Source of the DNA: CALAED01 sp036555725
GTDB taxonomy: Bacteria > Actinomycetota > Actinomycetes > Streptosporangiales > Streptosporangiaceae
Direction: 5' to 3'
Length of the DNA stretch: 64,000 nucleotides
Assembly: GCA_036555725.1 (NCBI GenBank)
Contig: DATBKU010000115.1
Coordinates: 1 to 64,000 of the forward strand
The notes below the pieces were generated by a model, which made no database searches, was not told where the DNA came from, and saw only the letters and a program-made list of their open reading frames with translations. The position numbers and the translations under genes are program-made. Position 1 is the stretch's first letter. Every line of letters starts with the position of its first letter. Shown here in pieces: positions 44,044 through 52,977 of the stretch.

Positions 44044-46653
44044 TCATAGGCGGGCGGGCTCGCGTGGGGTCAGGAAGTCCTGGAGTTCACGGTGCCGGAA
44101 CTGGTACGTGGCGCCGCTGATGCGCAACAGCCGGGCCTCGCAGGCCCAGTCGAGGAAGGTCCACAGGCGCAGCGGCAGCAGTCCGCGCAGGGCGGCGACG
44201 AACAAGCCGATCATCGAGCGCGACCAGGCGATGGCGCCGAAGGCGAGGCCGAAGGTGACGCCGCCCACGACCGCGCACGCGACGGACTTGACGACGCCCT
44301 GGTTCTGGATGAACACGAGCAGCGCGGCGACGCCGCCGGTGAGGCCGAAAGCGACGCCGATCATCGGGTTGCGGTGCAGGGCCTCCCGGGGGTGGGCGAG
44401 CTCCGCATCCTTGCTCCAGCCGCCGGTGGCGACCTTGAAGGCGGCGCCGAGGGCGAAGGCCAGCGCGAACGACCCGGCGACGCCGAGGGCCAGCGCCGCG
44501 GGGGCGGAGTGAGCGAGTCGCAGCGGCGGCAGTCCGGTGAGCGCGCCGCAGAGCCCGAAGCCGAGCAGCACGACGGGTTCGGCGAGGATCGCGGCGGAAA
44601 GCGACATGCGCTCGGCCCCGCGCCGCCCGGCCGCGGTCACCCCGATCACGGCGCCGAACACCATGCCGCCGGCCAGGCCGGCGAGGGTGGCGAACCCGGG
44701 CCCGAAGTTCTCGCCGCCGGTCAGCGCGAGCCCGGTCAGGCCGCCGAGCACGCCGAGCGGGCCGCCCGCCAGCGCGCCCAGCGCACCCCCGGTCAGGCGC
44801 TGCCGGAGCGGCACGTTGGCCCGTCCGCCGGCGGCGGCCGGCCAGGTCCACAGCGACAGGCCGGTGGCGATGCCCACCCAGCCGGCCATGAGGGCGAGCG
44901 TGAGACCCTCCTCGACGCTCAGACCATCGCGCAGGCCGCCGAGCCGGTCGACCGCCGAGCCCGTCCAGAACGCCCACATGGCGACCACCGCGAAGACCAG
45001 GCAGCCCAGGCAGTGCAGGGCCCGCACCCGGCGGCGGCCGCCGATCGGCCACAGCAGGTGCGGGACGATGTCGATCGCCGTGAGGCCCGCGGGCGGACGG
45101 CGCATCTCGACGGCATGGGCGGCCTGCCACGTGAGGTGCCCGGCCAGCCGCACCAGCCAGGCCCGCACCTGTTCGGGGTGGTACGGACCCTCCTCGGCGC
45201 CGCGCGGGGTGAGCTTCGTCGCCGCCGGTATGTACGCGCCGAGCAGCCGTTCGGCGATGAGCGCCGTCGCCTCCTGCGGATCGGTGTCCGGGTCGGCGTG
45301 CAACAGCTTGACCGGGTCGTCGCCGGACTCCACCGCGGTTACCGCGAGCAACAGCCGCCACGGGGTGGCCAGCGCGCCGTGGACCGTGACCCCCGTCGGC
45401 CCGGACAGTGCCGCACGGATGGCGTCGCGGTCGCCGGCGCACGGGTGCCCGTCCGGCCAGCGGGCCTGCAGGTACGCGTCGATCTGCGCGACGGTCAGGT
45501 CGCGGAGATGGATCCGGGTGGCGTTGTCGAGGCCGACCCGGGCCTCGGCCAGCTGCGCGTAGCGGTCGGCCCGGCAGGTCACCACCACCGCACCGGGCTC
45601 CCGTCCCGACAGGTGGCTGTATCGGTTGAGCTCGGTCAGCAGTCCGATGGCCCGGCGGGGCAGATCCATGGCCGGCTCGGGGTCCAGCTCGTCCAGCCCG
45701 TCCAGCACCGGCAGCACGCGGCGGCCTCGCACCAGCCGCGCCGCGTCCTTGGCCGCCAGCCCGAAGTCCTGGACGAGCTGGTCGGCCAGCCACATCTCGA
45801 ACGGCGCGCCTGAGGTCCAGCGAGCCGCGTTCAGCCGCACCGGCACCATCGGATGGTCGCCGGCCACGTCGTCGCCGGCCACGAGCGGCTCCACCAGCTG
45901 CAGGACCAGTTCGATGGCCAGCATGGTCTTGCCCGCGCCCGGCCCCCCGACGATCAGCAGCCGCTGCGGGTGCAGGTCGCCGAAGAATCGGCCGATCGAG
46001 TGCAGGTCGCCGTCCGCCTCGCCGGGCGCGCCATCGTCGGAGGGTGGTCCGTACGAGACCGGCGCGACGCTGTAGCCGCCGAGCAATCCCTTGCGCGCCC
46101 GGTCCTCCTCGCGCGCCACCCGCCGGGCCAGCAACTCCACCGCGTGGTCCGTACGGCCGGCAGTGGCTTCGGTCGTCTCCTCGGTCGTGCGGCGCCCCAC
46201 CGTGACCGGGCCGGCCGGAATGGCGCCGGCGGTGGCCGGTTCGGTTGTGGCCGGTTCGGTTGTGGCCGATTCGGTTGTGGCCGGTTCGACCGCGGCGACC
46301 GGGGCGGGCGCGTCCGCGTCGGCCAGGACGGTCCTGGCCGCCCGCCAGCGTTCGAGCTCATCGGGGATCTGGTCGTCGGGATAGTCGCAGTAGCGCAGGC
46401 ACGCGGTGACAAAGGCCTTCACGAAGTCCCAGCGCGGCAGCTTGTCGGCCTGCCGGAGCACGTGCGAGGTCGTGCTCTTGGGCAACGTGTCGATCGTGGT
46501 CCCCTCGGGCGTCACCGTCTTGCCGCCGAGCGACCGGAGCCGGCTGAGCGGCGGCTCGCCGGCCCACCGCTTGAGCTGGACCAGTGACTGGACGAACTCC
46601 GCCGCGGTTTCGGCCTCCGCGGGATCGGGGGGACGGGGCTGGGGGCTGGTCAT
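44044..46653 (-). CDS. Membrane NACHT-domain STAND NTPase
   Basis: An 869-aa protein. Residues about 15-95 form an HTH-like N-terminal domain common on actinobacterial NACHT proteins (EFVQSLVQLKRWAGEPPLS; TTSHVLRQADKLPRWDFV). A repetitive linker (about 105-150) follows. The NACHT domain (about 215-480) has Walker A GGPGAGKT and Walker B VLPVLDGLDELD. The C-terminal half has eight or nine membrane helices (about 560-830), ending in a soluble YQFRHRELQDFLTP motif typical of NACHT C-terminal caps. It is the third gene of an operon, and its ATG overlaps the preceding stop (ATGA). It probably switches on ATP binding and acts at the membrane; signal or defence use is inferred. Confidence 0.85.
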   Translation of the reverse strand: MTSPQPRPPDPAEAETAAEFVQSLVQLKRWAGEPPLSRLRSLGGKTVTPEGTTIDTLPKSTTSHVLRQADKLPRWDFVKAFVTACLRYCDYPDDQIPDELERWRAARTVLADADAPAPVAAVEPATTESATTEPATTEPATAGAIPAGPVTVGRRTTEETTEATAGRTDHAVELLARRVAREEDRARKGLLGGYSVAPVSYGPPSDDGAPGEADGDLHSIGRFFGDLHPQRLLIVGGPGAGKTMLAIELVLQLVEPLVAGDDVAGDHPMVPVRLNAARWTSGAPFEMWLADQLVQDFGLAAKDAARLVRGRRVLPVLDGLDELDPEPAMDLPRRAIGLLTELNRYSHLSGREPGAVVVTCRADRYAQLAEARVGLDNATRIHLRDLTVAQIDAYLQARWPDGHPCAGDRDAIRAALSGPTGVTVHGALATPWRLLLAVTAVESGDDPVKLLHADPDTDPQEATALIAERLLGAYIPAATKLTPRGAEEGPYHPEQVRAWLVRLAGHLTWQAAHAVEMRRPPAGLTAIDIVPHLLWPIGGRRRVRALHCLGCLVFAVVAMWAFWTGSAVDRLGGLRDGLSVEEGLTLALMAGWVGIATGLSLWTWPAAAGGRANVPLRQRLTGGALGALAGGPLGVLGGLTGLALTGGENFGPGFATLAGLAGGMVFGAVIGVTAAGRRGAERMSLSAAILAEPVVLLGFGLCGALTGLPPLRLAHSAPAALALGVAGSFALAFALGAAFKVATGGWSKDAELAHPREALHRNPMIGVAFGLTGGVAALLVFIQNQGVVKSVACAVVGGVTFGLAFGAIAWSRSMIGLFVAALRGLLPLRLWTFLDWACEARLLRISGATYQFRHRELQDFLTPREPARL
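46233..46292. repeat. 15-bp minisatellite inside the NACHT gene
   Basis: Four tandem copies of TGGCCGGTTCGGTTG (46233, 46248, 46263, 46278; the third has one change and the fourth diverges at its end). They encode the PATTE repeats of the linker between the HTH-like and NACHT domains. Copy number could vary between strains without breaking the frame. Confidence 0.85.
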
Positions 46654-47303
46654 CGGTGCTTCGACTCCACAAGCGACCACTCGAACGTAGCCTTGCCGTG
46701 CCGCGGCCACCGGGCGTTATGCCAGGTGCCGGCGAGTGTCTGGACGTGCCGGGATTCCATCAGAAAATCGCGCGCCTCGTCGGCATCGGCCAGCTCCCGT
46801 CCGACCGCGATGGGAACGAAGCCGTGCCGGGGAATGTAGACCCATCGGCCGCGATCCCAATCGTACGGGTCGAACCAGTGATGGCGGACAGTACCGGACA
46901 GCCGCGCCTCCGGCCCGGACCGCGTCACCGTGAACGACCCTTCCGAACGCAGCTGGCTCATCCGGCTGACGTAGAACAATTCCGTGCCGATGAGCGCGTT
47001 GATCCGTACGTCCCAGTGGTCGTGCACCCAGGTCGAGGCGCCGTCGCCCAGCGCGCCCGCCGCGCGCATGAGCTGCCGTTCGAACCTGCGCTGGTTCGTG
47101 CGCTCGGCCTTTTTGATCACTTTGAACGACCGCAGCCAGCGCGATGACATGGTCCGTGGCGCTCCGGCGCCGCGCATGAAATGGTCCAGGAAATCGGACG
47201 CGATCGGGTAGATGTCCCGGCTGTCGGTGACGATCGAGTCGAACAGCTCGGCCAACTCCGGGGTCGGCTTCCCCGTTCGCCGCCTAAATCCGCGAATAAA
47301 CAT
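46650..47303 (-). CDS. Unrecognised 217-aa protein between two STAND NTPases
   Basis: I do not recognise this family. It is basic in its middle (RWLRSFKVIKKAERTNQRRFERQ) and rich in Trp, His and aromatic residues in its C-terminal half: STWVHDHWDVRINALIG, VRHHWFDPYDWDRGRWVYIPRHG, LAGTWHNARWP. No signal peptide or membrane helix is visible. The GTG/ATG choice is ATG 47303, giving a TGATG overlap with the STAND-WD40 stop; ATG 47312 is possible. Its stop overlaps the NACHT start (ATGA). The tight linkage with two signalling NTPases suggests an effector or adaptor, but no catalytic motif can be named. Confidence 0.8.
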   Translation of the reverse strand: MFIRGFRRRTGKPTPELAELFDSIVTDSRDIYPIASDFLDHFMRGAGAPRTMSSRWLRSFKVIKKAERTNQRRFERQLMRAAGALGDGASTWVHDHWDVRINALIGTELFYVSRMSQLRSEGSFTVTRSGPEARLSGTVRHHWFDPYDWDRGRWVYIPRHGFVPIAVGRELADADEARDFLMESRHVQTLAGTWHNARWPRHGKATFEWSLVESKHR

Positions 47304-50300
47304 CAGTGACATACCTGCCGGAATTTTTCGCCCGGTACATAGCGCCGCCACTCCGCACGGGTGAACGAGCGCCCCGCATTGGCGCACACCGTGGCCGCGG
47401 GGTCGGCCGGTATGCCGACGTTCCACAGCCGCACGGTCCTGTCGGCCTGGGTGGCCGCGGTCGTTCCGTCGGGGCTGTAGACGATCTCGCTCACGGCGTT
47501 CTTGTGGCCGGTCAGCGGGAGACCGATCTGCCGATGGGTCTGCAGATCCCACAGCCGTACGTCGTCGTTCATGGCGCCCGTCACGAGCGACTTGCCGTCG
47601 GGACTGAACGCGATCGCGATGACCCGCGAGGTGTTGCCGATCAGGGCGGTCCCGACCTGCCGGCGACCGGCGACATCCCACAGCCGCACGGTGTTGTTGC
47701 TGGCCGCGGTGGCCAGGGTGGTGCCGTCGGCGCTGAACGCGAGCGAGTCCAAAAACCCGTCGCTGTCGGCCCGCAGTGGAGCTCCGATTTGACGGCGGGT
47801 GGCCACGTCGAAAAACCGGACGGTGCGGTCCTTCCCCGCGGTGGCCAATGTGGCGCCATCGGGGCTGAATGTCAGGGCCGAGATGGAGTCGGTGTGGCCG
47901 GGGGCGGTGATTCGCGGCCCGCTCTCTCGGCGACCGGCCACGGCCCAGAACTCAATAGATTTGTTGTGCGGGATGGCGAAGAGCCTGCCATCGGGGCTGA
48001 ATGCCATTCGGACATCGCCGGGCGTTTTGACATAGACGGGCGGGCCGATCTGGCGACGCGCGACGATATCCCACAGCTGTACGCTGTCGGAGGTCTCGAT
48101 GAGGAGGGTCTTCCCATCGGGGCTGAATTTGATGCTAAATACAACCGGCTTGACCTTCGGCGGGGAGTTGCTTGCGAGTCGCAGCCGATCACCGATGGGG
48201 CGTTGGGTGGCGACATCCCAAAGCCGCACTGTGGCTTCGGCGTCCCTGGGGTCCGAGGTGGCAAGGGTCTTTCCGTCCGGGCTCAAGGCGACGGCGTTCA
48301 CACCGGGGATCGTGGCACCGACCTGCTGATGGGCCACCGGGTCCACGAGCCGTACCAAGGTGTCGTCGCCGCCGGCGGCGAGCATTTTTCCGTCGGGACT
48401 GTACGCCACTTCTTCGAGGGACAGCCGGTTGTCGGCGATCGCGACGACAACCGACGAATGGCTGGCCCGATCCCAGATCCGAAGGGAGCCGCCCTCTCCG
48501 GCGGTGGCGAGTTTCGTCCCGTCCGGGCTGAACGCTATCCCGTTGAACCCATGGATTCTGTCGGGGTCCCGGAAGGCGCTGCCGCTTTGGCGATGGGTGG
48601 TCAGACTCCACAGCCGGGCGGTCCCGTCCGCACTCGCGGTCGCGAGAGTCTTTCCGTCCGGGCTGACAGAGAGGCCGTTGATGACGTCGGAGTGCCCGGT
48701 GAATGTGGCGCCGATCTGGCGCTGCGTGGTGGTGTCCCAGAGCCGTGCCGTGTGATCGGCGCCGGCGGCGGCCACGCCCTTCCCGTCCGGGCTGAAGGCC
48801 ACCGCGTTGATGGCGTTGTTTCCATTCCGATCATTGCGCCGGCCGAGCGTGGCCCCGTGCTGCCGGCGAGTGGCCACCTCCCACAGCCGTACGGTGCCTT
48901 CATAGCTCCCGGTCGCGAGGATCCGCCCGTCCGGGTTGTACGCCATCGCCTGCACGGCTTCCTTGTTGTTCAGTGCTCCGCCCACCGGCCGGCGCGTGGC
49001 TACGTCCCAGAATCGGACGGTCCTGAAGCATGCCGTGGCCAGGACCTTTCCATCGGGGCTGAAGGCCGCGCTGACGCGTCCGCCGCACCCGGTTAGCCCC
49101 GGCAGTATCTCAAGGGTCAGCGCGGCGATCTGCCGGTGGGACCTGGTGTCCCACAGCCGGATGGCCCCCTCTTCGCTCCCACTGACGACGAGCGAGCCGT
49201 CGGGGCTGAACGCCAACTCGGTGAGACGTCGCGAGTGTCCGGACAGCACCGCGCGGGCCGGATGCGCCGCCGCATTGAGCATGCTGTAGCGGGCCTCCGG
49301 GGTGCGGGCGATCCGCCACGCGGACACGGCCAGCAGGGCGGAGGTCGTCGGGTCGGTGTCGCCGATGATCTCGCTCTGTGCGGCGAGCTGGCGCGAGGTC
49401 GCGACGGCGCGCTGCCGGTCGGCGTCGCCCGCGGCCCTGATGGCGGCGCCCGCCGCCAAGAGGGCCAGGATCGTCAGCACGGCAAGGGTGGCCATGACGA
49501 GGCGGCGCCTGCGCTCGATCCGCCTGGCCGCCTGCGTGGACGCCGCGACGAAGGCGTCTACGGTCGGGCCGGGCGGCGGGAAGCTGTCGCGGTCGCGCTC
49601 CCAGCGGGGCTGGGTGTCGCGGACGGTCAGCAGCCGGGCGCCCCGGTAGAGGAAGGCCGGGTCGCGACGGTGCTCGTCCCACTCACCCGCGTCCTCGATG
49701 AGCCGGTCGTACACCTCCTGGGCCGCGAGGTCGGGGGCGAGCCAGTCCCGCAGCGTCCGCCATGCCGTCAGCAGTGCGTCATGCGCGATCTCCGCGGTGT
49801 CCTCGTCCACGGTGATCAGCCGCCGGTCGGCGAACGCGGAGACGAGCGCGTCGACCTTTTCCTCGCCCGATGGCATCCGTTCCGGCGTCCCACCCTGCGT
49901 GCGCTGCTCGGCGCGCGCCCGACCCTGCGTGCGCTGCTCGGCGGTGCCGGCGGACGCGGCGGCGTGCAGCTCGGCCAGCGTCGCCCGGCGCCGGGCCACC
50001 CGCCGGCCCACAGTGATCACCGTCATCCGCCGGAAGACGCGCAGCGCCGTCATACGGTCCGCCGGCGACAGCCGCTGGAAGACCTCGTCGGCCGTGTGCT
50101 GTACGGCGTCGCGCACGCGGCCGGACTCCTCGTAGCCGCGGATGGTCAGCCGGCCGTTCTCCCGCCGGTCCCAGGTGTTCCGGAGTGCCTGAGACAGTAA
50201 CGGCAGGGCCCCGGCGTCGTACCGGTCGTTGACGTCGCGGTCCGCCCGCAGCTCGGCCAGGACGGTGTCCACCAGGCCGGGCTCGATCTCCAGGTCTGCC

Positions 50301-51028
50301 GCGGCCGCGGGCCCGGTGATGGCCAGCCGCAGGTCCGATTCGGTCATGGGCTCGACGATGACCTGCCCGTCCTGGATGGCCTCGGCGAACTGCGGGTAGG
50401 CGGCGCACCGGTCCCAGTAGTCCGCGCGCACCCCGATGACGACCCCGGCGCGTACCGGCCCATCGGCCAGCACGTGCAGGGCCCGCACGAAGGCCTGCCG
50501 CTCGCGCTCGTCGGACACCAGCGTGAACAGCTCCTCGAACTGGTCGACCACCAGGACGAGACGATCCCCGCCGGCCAGGGCCTGTTCGGGATGGTCTCGC
50601 AGCTGTTCTTCGACGGTCGCGGCGCGGCCACCGTACACCGCCGTCCAGCTCTCGGCCAGCGCCCGTAGCGGCGCGGCGGTCGGCGTCATGACCCGGCGCG
50701 GCCAGCGCCCCGATCCGTCGACCGGCAGCCTGTCGTTCGCCAATGCCGGCAACAGCCCGGCCCGCAGCAGCGACGACTTGCCCACGCCGGAGGCGCCCGA
50801 CACCATCAGGATCGAGCCGTGCTCGGCGAGCCGCTTGCCCAGGCGTTCAAGGAGGTCGCTGGTGGCCCGCGCGCGTCCGAAGAACAGCTCGGAGTTCTCG
50901 GCCTCGAAGGGGGCCAGCCCCTGGTATGGGCAGCTTTCGCCGTCGACCCCGTCACGGCCGGCCCGTGGACTGGTACCCGTCCGCCCCTGGCGACGGGCAT
51001 TCTCGTCCCCTTGGCGCACGCGGTCCAT
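47303..51028 (-). CDS. STAND NTPase with WD40 double propeller
   Basis: A 1241-aa sensor-type protein. After a 35-aa basic tail the nSTAND1 NTPase begins (CPYQGLAPFEAENSELFFGR), with Walker A GASGVGKSS near residue 80, Walker B VLVVDQFEELF near 160 and a winged-helix/helical cap to about 480. One membrane helix follows (about 510-530, LAVLTILALLAAGAAI). Residues about 590-1230 hold 14 WD40 repeats, each with an (F/Y)SPDG turn and RLWD-type end, enough for two seven-bladed propellers. The propellers would lie on the far side of the membrane from the NTPase. It heads a three-gene operon. Targets are unknown. Confidence 0.92.
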   Translation of the reverse strand: MDRVRQGDENARRQGRTGTSPRAGRDGVDGESCPYQGLAPFEAENSELFFGRARATSDLLERLGKRLAEHGSILMVSGASGVGKSSLLRAGLLPALANDRLPVDGSGRWPRRVMTPTAAPLRALAESWTAVYGGRAATVEEQLRDHPEQALAGGDRLVLVVDQFEELFTLVSDERERQAFVRALHVLADGPVRAGVVIGVRADYWDRCAAYPQFAEAIQDGQVIVEPMTESDLRLAITGPAAAADLEIEPGLVDTVLAELRADRDVNDRYDAGALPLLSQALRNTWDRRENGRLTIRGYEESGRVRDAVQHTADEVFQRLSPADRMTALRVFRRMTVITVGRRVARRRATLAELHAAASAGTAEQRTQGRARAEQRTQGGTPERMPSGEEKVDALVSAFADRRLITVDEDTAEIAHDALLTAWRTLRDWLAPDLAAQEVYDRLIEDAGEWDEHRRDPAFLYRGARLLTVRDTQPRWERDRDSFPPPGPTVDAFVAASTQAARRIERRRRLVMATLAVLTILALLAAGAAIRAAGDADRQRAVATSRQLAAQSEIIGDTDPTTSALLAVSAWRIARTPEARYSMLNAAAHPARAVLSGHSRRLTELAFSPDGSLVVSGSEEGAIRLWDTRSHRQIAALTLEILPGLTGCGGRVSAAFSPDGKVLATACFRTVRFWDVATRRPVGGALNNKEAVQAMAYNPDGRILATGSYEGTVRLWEVATRRQHGATLGRRNDRNGNNAINAVAFSPDGKGVAAAGADHTARLWDTTTQRQIGATFTGHSDVINGLSVSPDGKTLATASADGTARLWSLTTHRQSGSAFRDPDRIHGFNGIAFSPDGTKLATAGEGGSLRIWDRASHSSVVVAIADNRLSLEEVAYSPDGKMLAAGGDDTLVRLVDPVAHQQVGATIPGVNAVALSPDGKTLATSDPRDAEATVRLWDVATQRPIGDRLRLASNSPPKVKPVVFSIKFSPDGKTLLIETSDSVQLWDIVARRQIGPPVYVKTPGDVRMAFSPDGRLFAIPHNKSIEFWAVAGRRESGPRITAPGHTDSISALTFSPDGATLATAGKDRTVRFFDVATRRQIGAPLRADSDGFLDSLAFSADGTTLATAASNNTVRLWDVAGRRQVGTALIGNTSRVIAIAFSPDGKSLVTGAMNDDVRLWDLQTHRQIGLPLTGHKNAVSEIVYSPDGTTAATQADRTVRLWNVGIPADPAATVCANAGRSFTRAEWRRYVPGEKFRQVCH
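49892..49943. repeat. 22-bp direct repeat inside the STAND-WD40 gene
   Basis: ACCCTGCGTGCGCTGCTCGG (first 20 bases of a 22-bp unit) occurs at 49892 and again at 49922, a 30-bp period. It encodes a duplicated AEQRTQG segment in the helical cap of the NTPase. A recent in-frame duplication. Confidence 0.8.
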
Positions 51029-51319
51029 CCTGGTCAGTTTTATCCCGGTACGGCAAGCATGTCCGCCATTCGGGGGTCTCGACCGAAGGCCGTCTTATTT
51101 CGTCTCCTTTCGTCCGACCCATTGCCGGACACCTGGCGCCCGATTTCGATGGTGCCGAGACCGATCACCCACCGGTGATCTGGGTGCAACTGGGGAGCAG
51201 CCTTGGTCACAGGATCCGCACAAGGACTGATGGCAGGGCCGAGTACGGGGCCAGCGCGGAGTGCCGTGCACACCAACCTGAACGGCGCTTCGCGTACTTA
51301 TCACGGGGAATCGATTGCG

Positions 51320-52831
51320 ATGCCGAGCAACAGGCTCGCGGTCAGGCTGCTGGGGCCGTTCGAGGTTTCGGTGGACGGACGGCCGGTCTCGTTGACGGCG
51401 GGCCGGCTGCGCGCATTGCTGGCGATGCTGGCGATGTCGGCGGGAAAGGTCGTGTCGGTCGACCGTCTGGCGACCGCGGTGTGGGCGGAAGAACTGCCGG
51501 TCAACGTCCGGCGGAGCGTACAGACATACATGACGCGGCTGCGGAGCGCGGTCGGCGCCGAATTGATCGACACGAGGGCCACCGGTTATGTCCTGCACGC
51601 CGAGCCGGAGAACGTGGACGCGTTGCGGTTCGGCCGGCTGCTGGAGGCCGCCTCCACCGCGCCGAACAGCGCGGTGGAGCAGGAACGGCTGACGGAGGCG
51701 CTCGCGCTGTGGCGTGGCCGGCCGTTCGAAGGGGTGCCGTCGGAGTGGCTGGCGGAGTCGGAGCTGCCGCGGCTGCTCGAGCAGCACCTCACCGCGCTGG
51801 AGCGGCGGCTCGACCTGGACATCGCCGCCGGGCGGCACGGCGAGCTCGTGGCGGAGCTGGGCGAGTTGACGGCCCTGTATCCGTTGCGGGAGTCGCTGTG
51901 GGCCCGGCTGCTGATCGTGCTCGATCGATGCGGCCGGCAGGCCGAGGCGCTGGCGCGGTACGAGACGGTTCGGGTACGCATCGCCGAGGAGCTTGGAGTG
52001 GATCCAGGACCGGAACTGCAGCGGATCCATGCCGACCTGCTGGCGGGGCGACCGCCGGAGTCGGACGCCGATCCCGGGACGGCCGGATGGCCCCGAATGG
52101 TGCCACGGCAGTTGCCCGCGGCCGTCAACGGCTTCATCGGCCGGGACGACGTGATCGCCGTCTTGGACGAGCTGGCCGACGACGATGGCGCCGGCGGCGC
52201 CCGGCCCACGACGATCTGCACGATCCACGGCCGGCCCGGGGTGGGCAAGACCGCCCTGGCGGTGAGCTGGGGTCATCATGCCGCCGACCGGTTCCCCGAG
52301 GGCCAGCTGTACATCGACCTGTGCGGCGCCGGCGCCGACCGGCCACCGGTGGACCCGGGCGCGGCGCTCGGCCGGTTTCTCCGTGCGCTTGGCGTCGACG
52401 CGCGGCAGATCCCGTACGACGTCGAGGAACGGGCGGCGCTGTTCCGCTCGGCCACGGCCGGCCGGCGGATTCTCGTCGTGCTGGACAACGCGGCGACGGA
52501 GGAGCAGGTGCGCCCGCTGGTGCCCGGGACGGCGACCTGCCTGGTCCTCGTCACCAGCCGCCGCCCGCTCACCGGGCTGGTGGCCGTCGAGGGGGCGCAC
52601 AGCAGTCCGCTGGGGGTGTTCAGTCCGGCCATGGCCATGACGCTGCTGGAGAGCATCGTGAGTCCTGAGCGGATCGTCGCCGAGCTCGACGCGGCCATCG
52701 CGCTCACCCGGCGCTGCGGATACCTTCCGCAGGCGCTGCGGACGGCCGCCGGAAAGCTGGTGATGCGTCCTGACCTGGAGATCGAGGACCTGCTGCGCGA
52801 CCTCCACTGCCCCCCTGCCTGGTACGCCTGA
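51320..52831 (+). CDS. SARP/AfsR-type regulator with BTAD and NB-ARC domains
   Basis: A 503-aa transcriptional regulator. An OmpR-type winged helix (about 5-95: VRLLGPFEVSVDGRPVSL, GRLRALLAMLAM, DRLATAVW) is followed by a bacterial transcriptional activation domain (about 100-245) and an NB-ARC ATPase (about 265-430; Walker A GRPGVGKTAL, Walker B RRILVVLDNA, VLVTSRR). It ends soon after, without the TPR region of full AfsR. The ATG at 51320 begins the conserved domain. It diverges from the STAND operon and lies upstream of a NitT/TauT-type transporter on the same strand, which is its most likely target. Confidence 0.88.
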   Translation: MPSNRLAVRLLGPFEVSVDGRPVSLTAGRLRALLAMLAMSAGKVVSVDRLATAVWAEELPVNVRRSVQTYMTRLRSAVGAELIDTRATGYVLHAEPENVDALRFGRLLEAASTAPNSAVEQERLTEALALWRGRPFEGVPSEWLAESELPRLLEQHLTALERRLDLDIAAGRHGELVAELGELTALYPLRESLWARLLIVLDRCGRQAEALARYETVRVRIAEELGVDPGPELQRIHADLLAGRPPESDADPGTAGWPRMVPRQLPAAVNGFIGRDDVIAVLDELADDDGAGGARPTTICTIHGRPGVGKTALAVSWGHHAADRFPEGQLYIDLCGAGADRPPVDPGAALGRFLRALGVDARQIPYDVEERAALFRSATAGRRILVVLDNAATEEQVRPLVPGTATCLVLVTSRRPLTGLVAVEGAHSSPLGVFSPAMAMTLLESIVSPERIVAELDAAIALTRRCGYLPQALRTAAGKLVMRPDLEIEDLLRDLHCPPAWYA

Positions 52832-52977
52832 GGCGCGGTCCGGGTGAAGCCGATGTGAAGGCGATGGCGGCTAGGAAGGGAACGGCGTCGTCCACGGCGG
52901 TCGTGTCGGGGGGTTCGTACCCGAATGAGTCAAGTGACGAAGCGAATGGTGACTGTGGTCGACGAGAGGAGCGCAAG

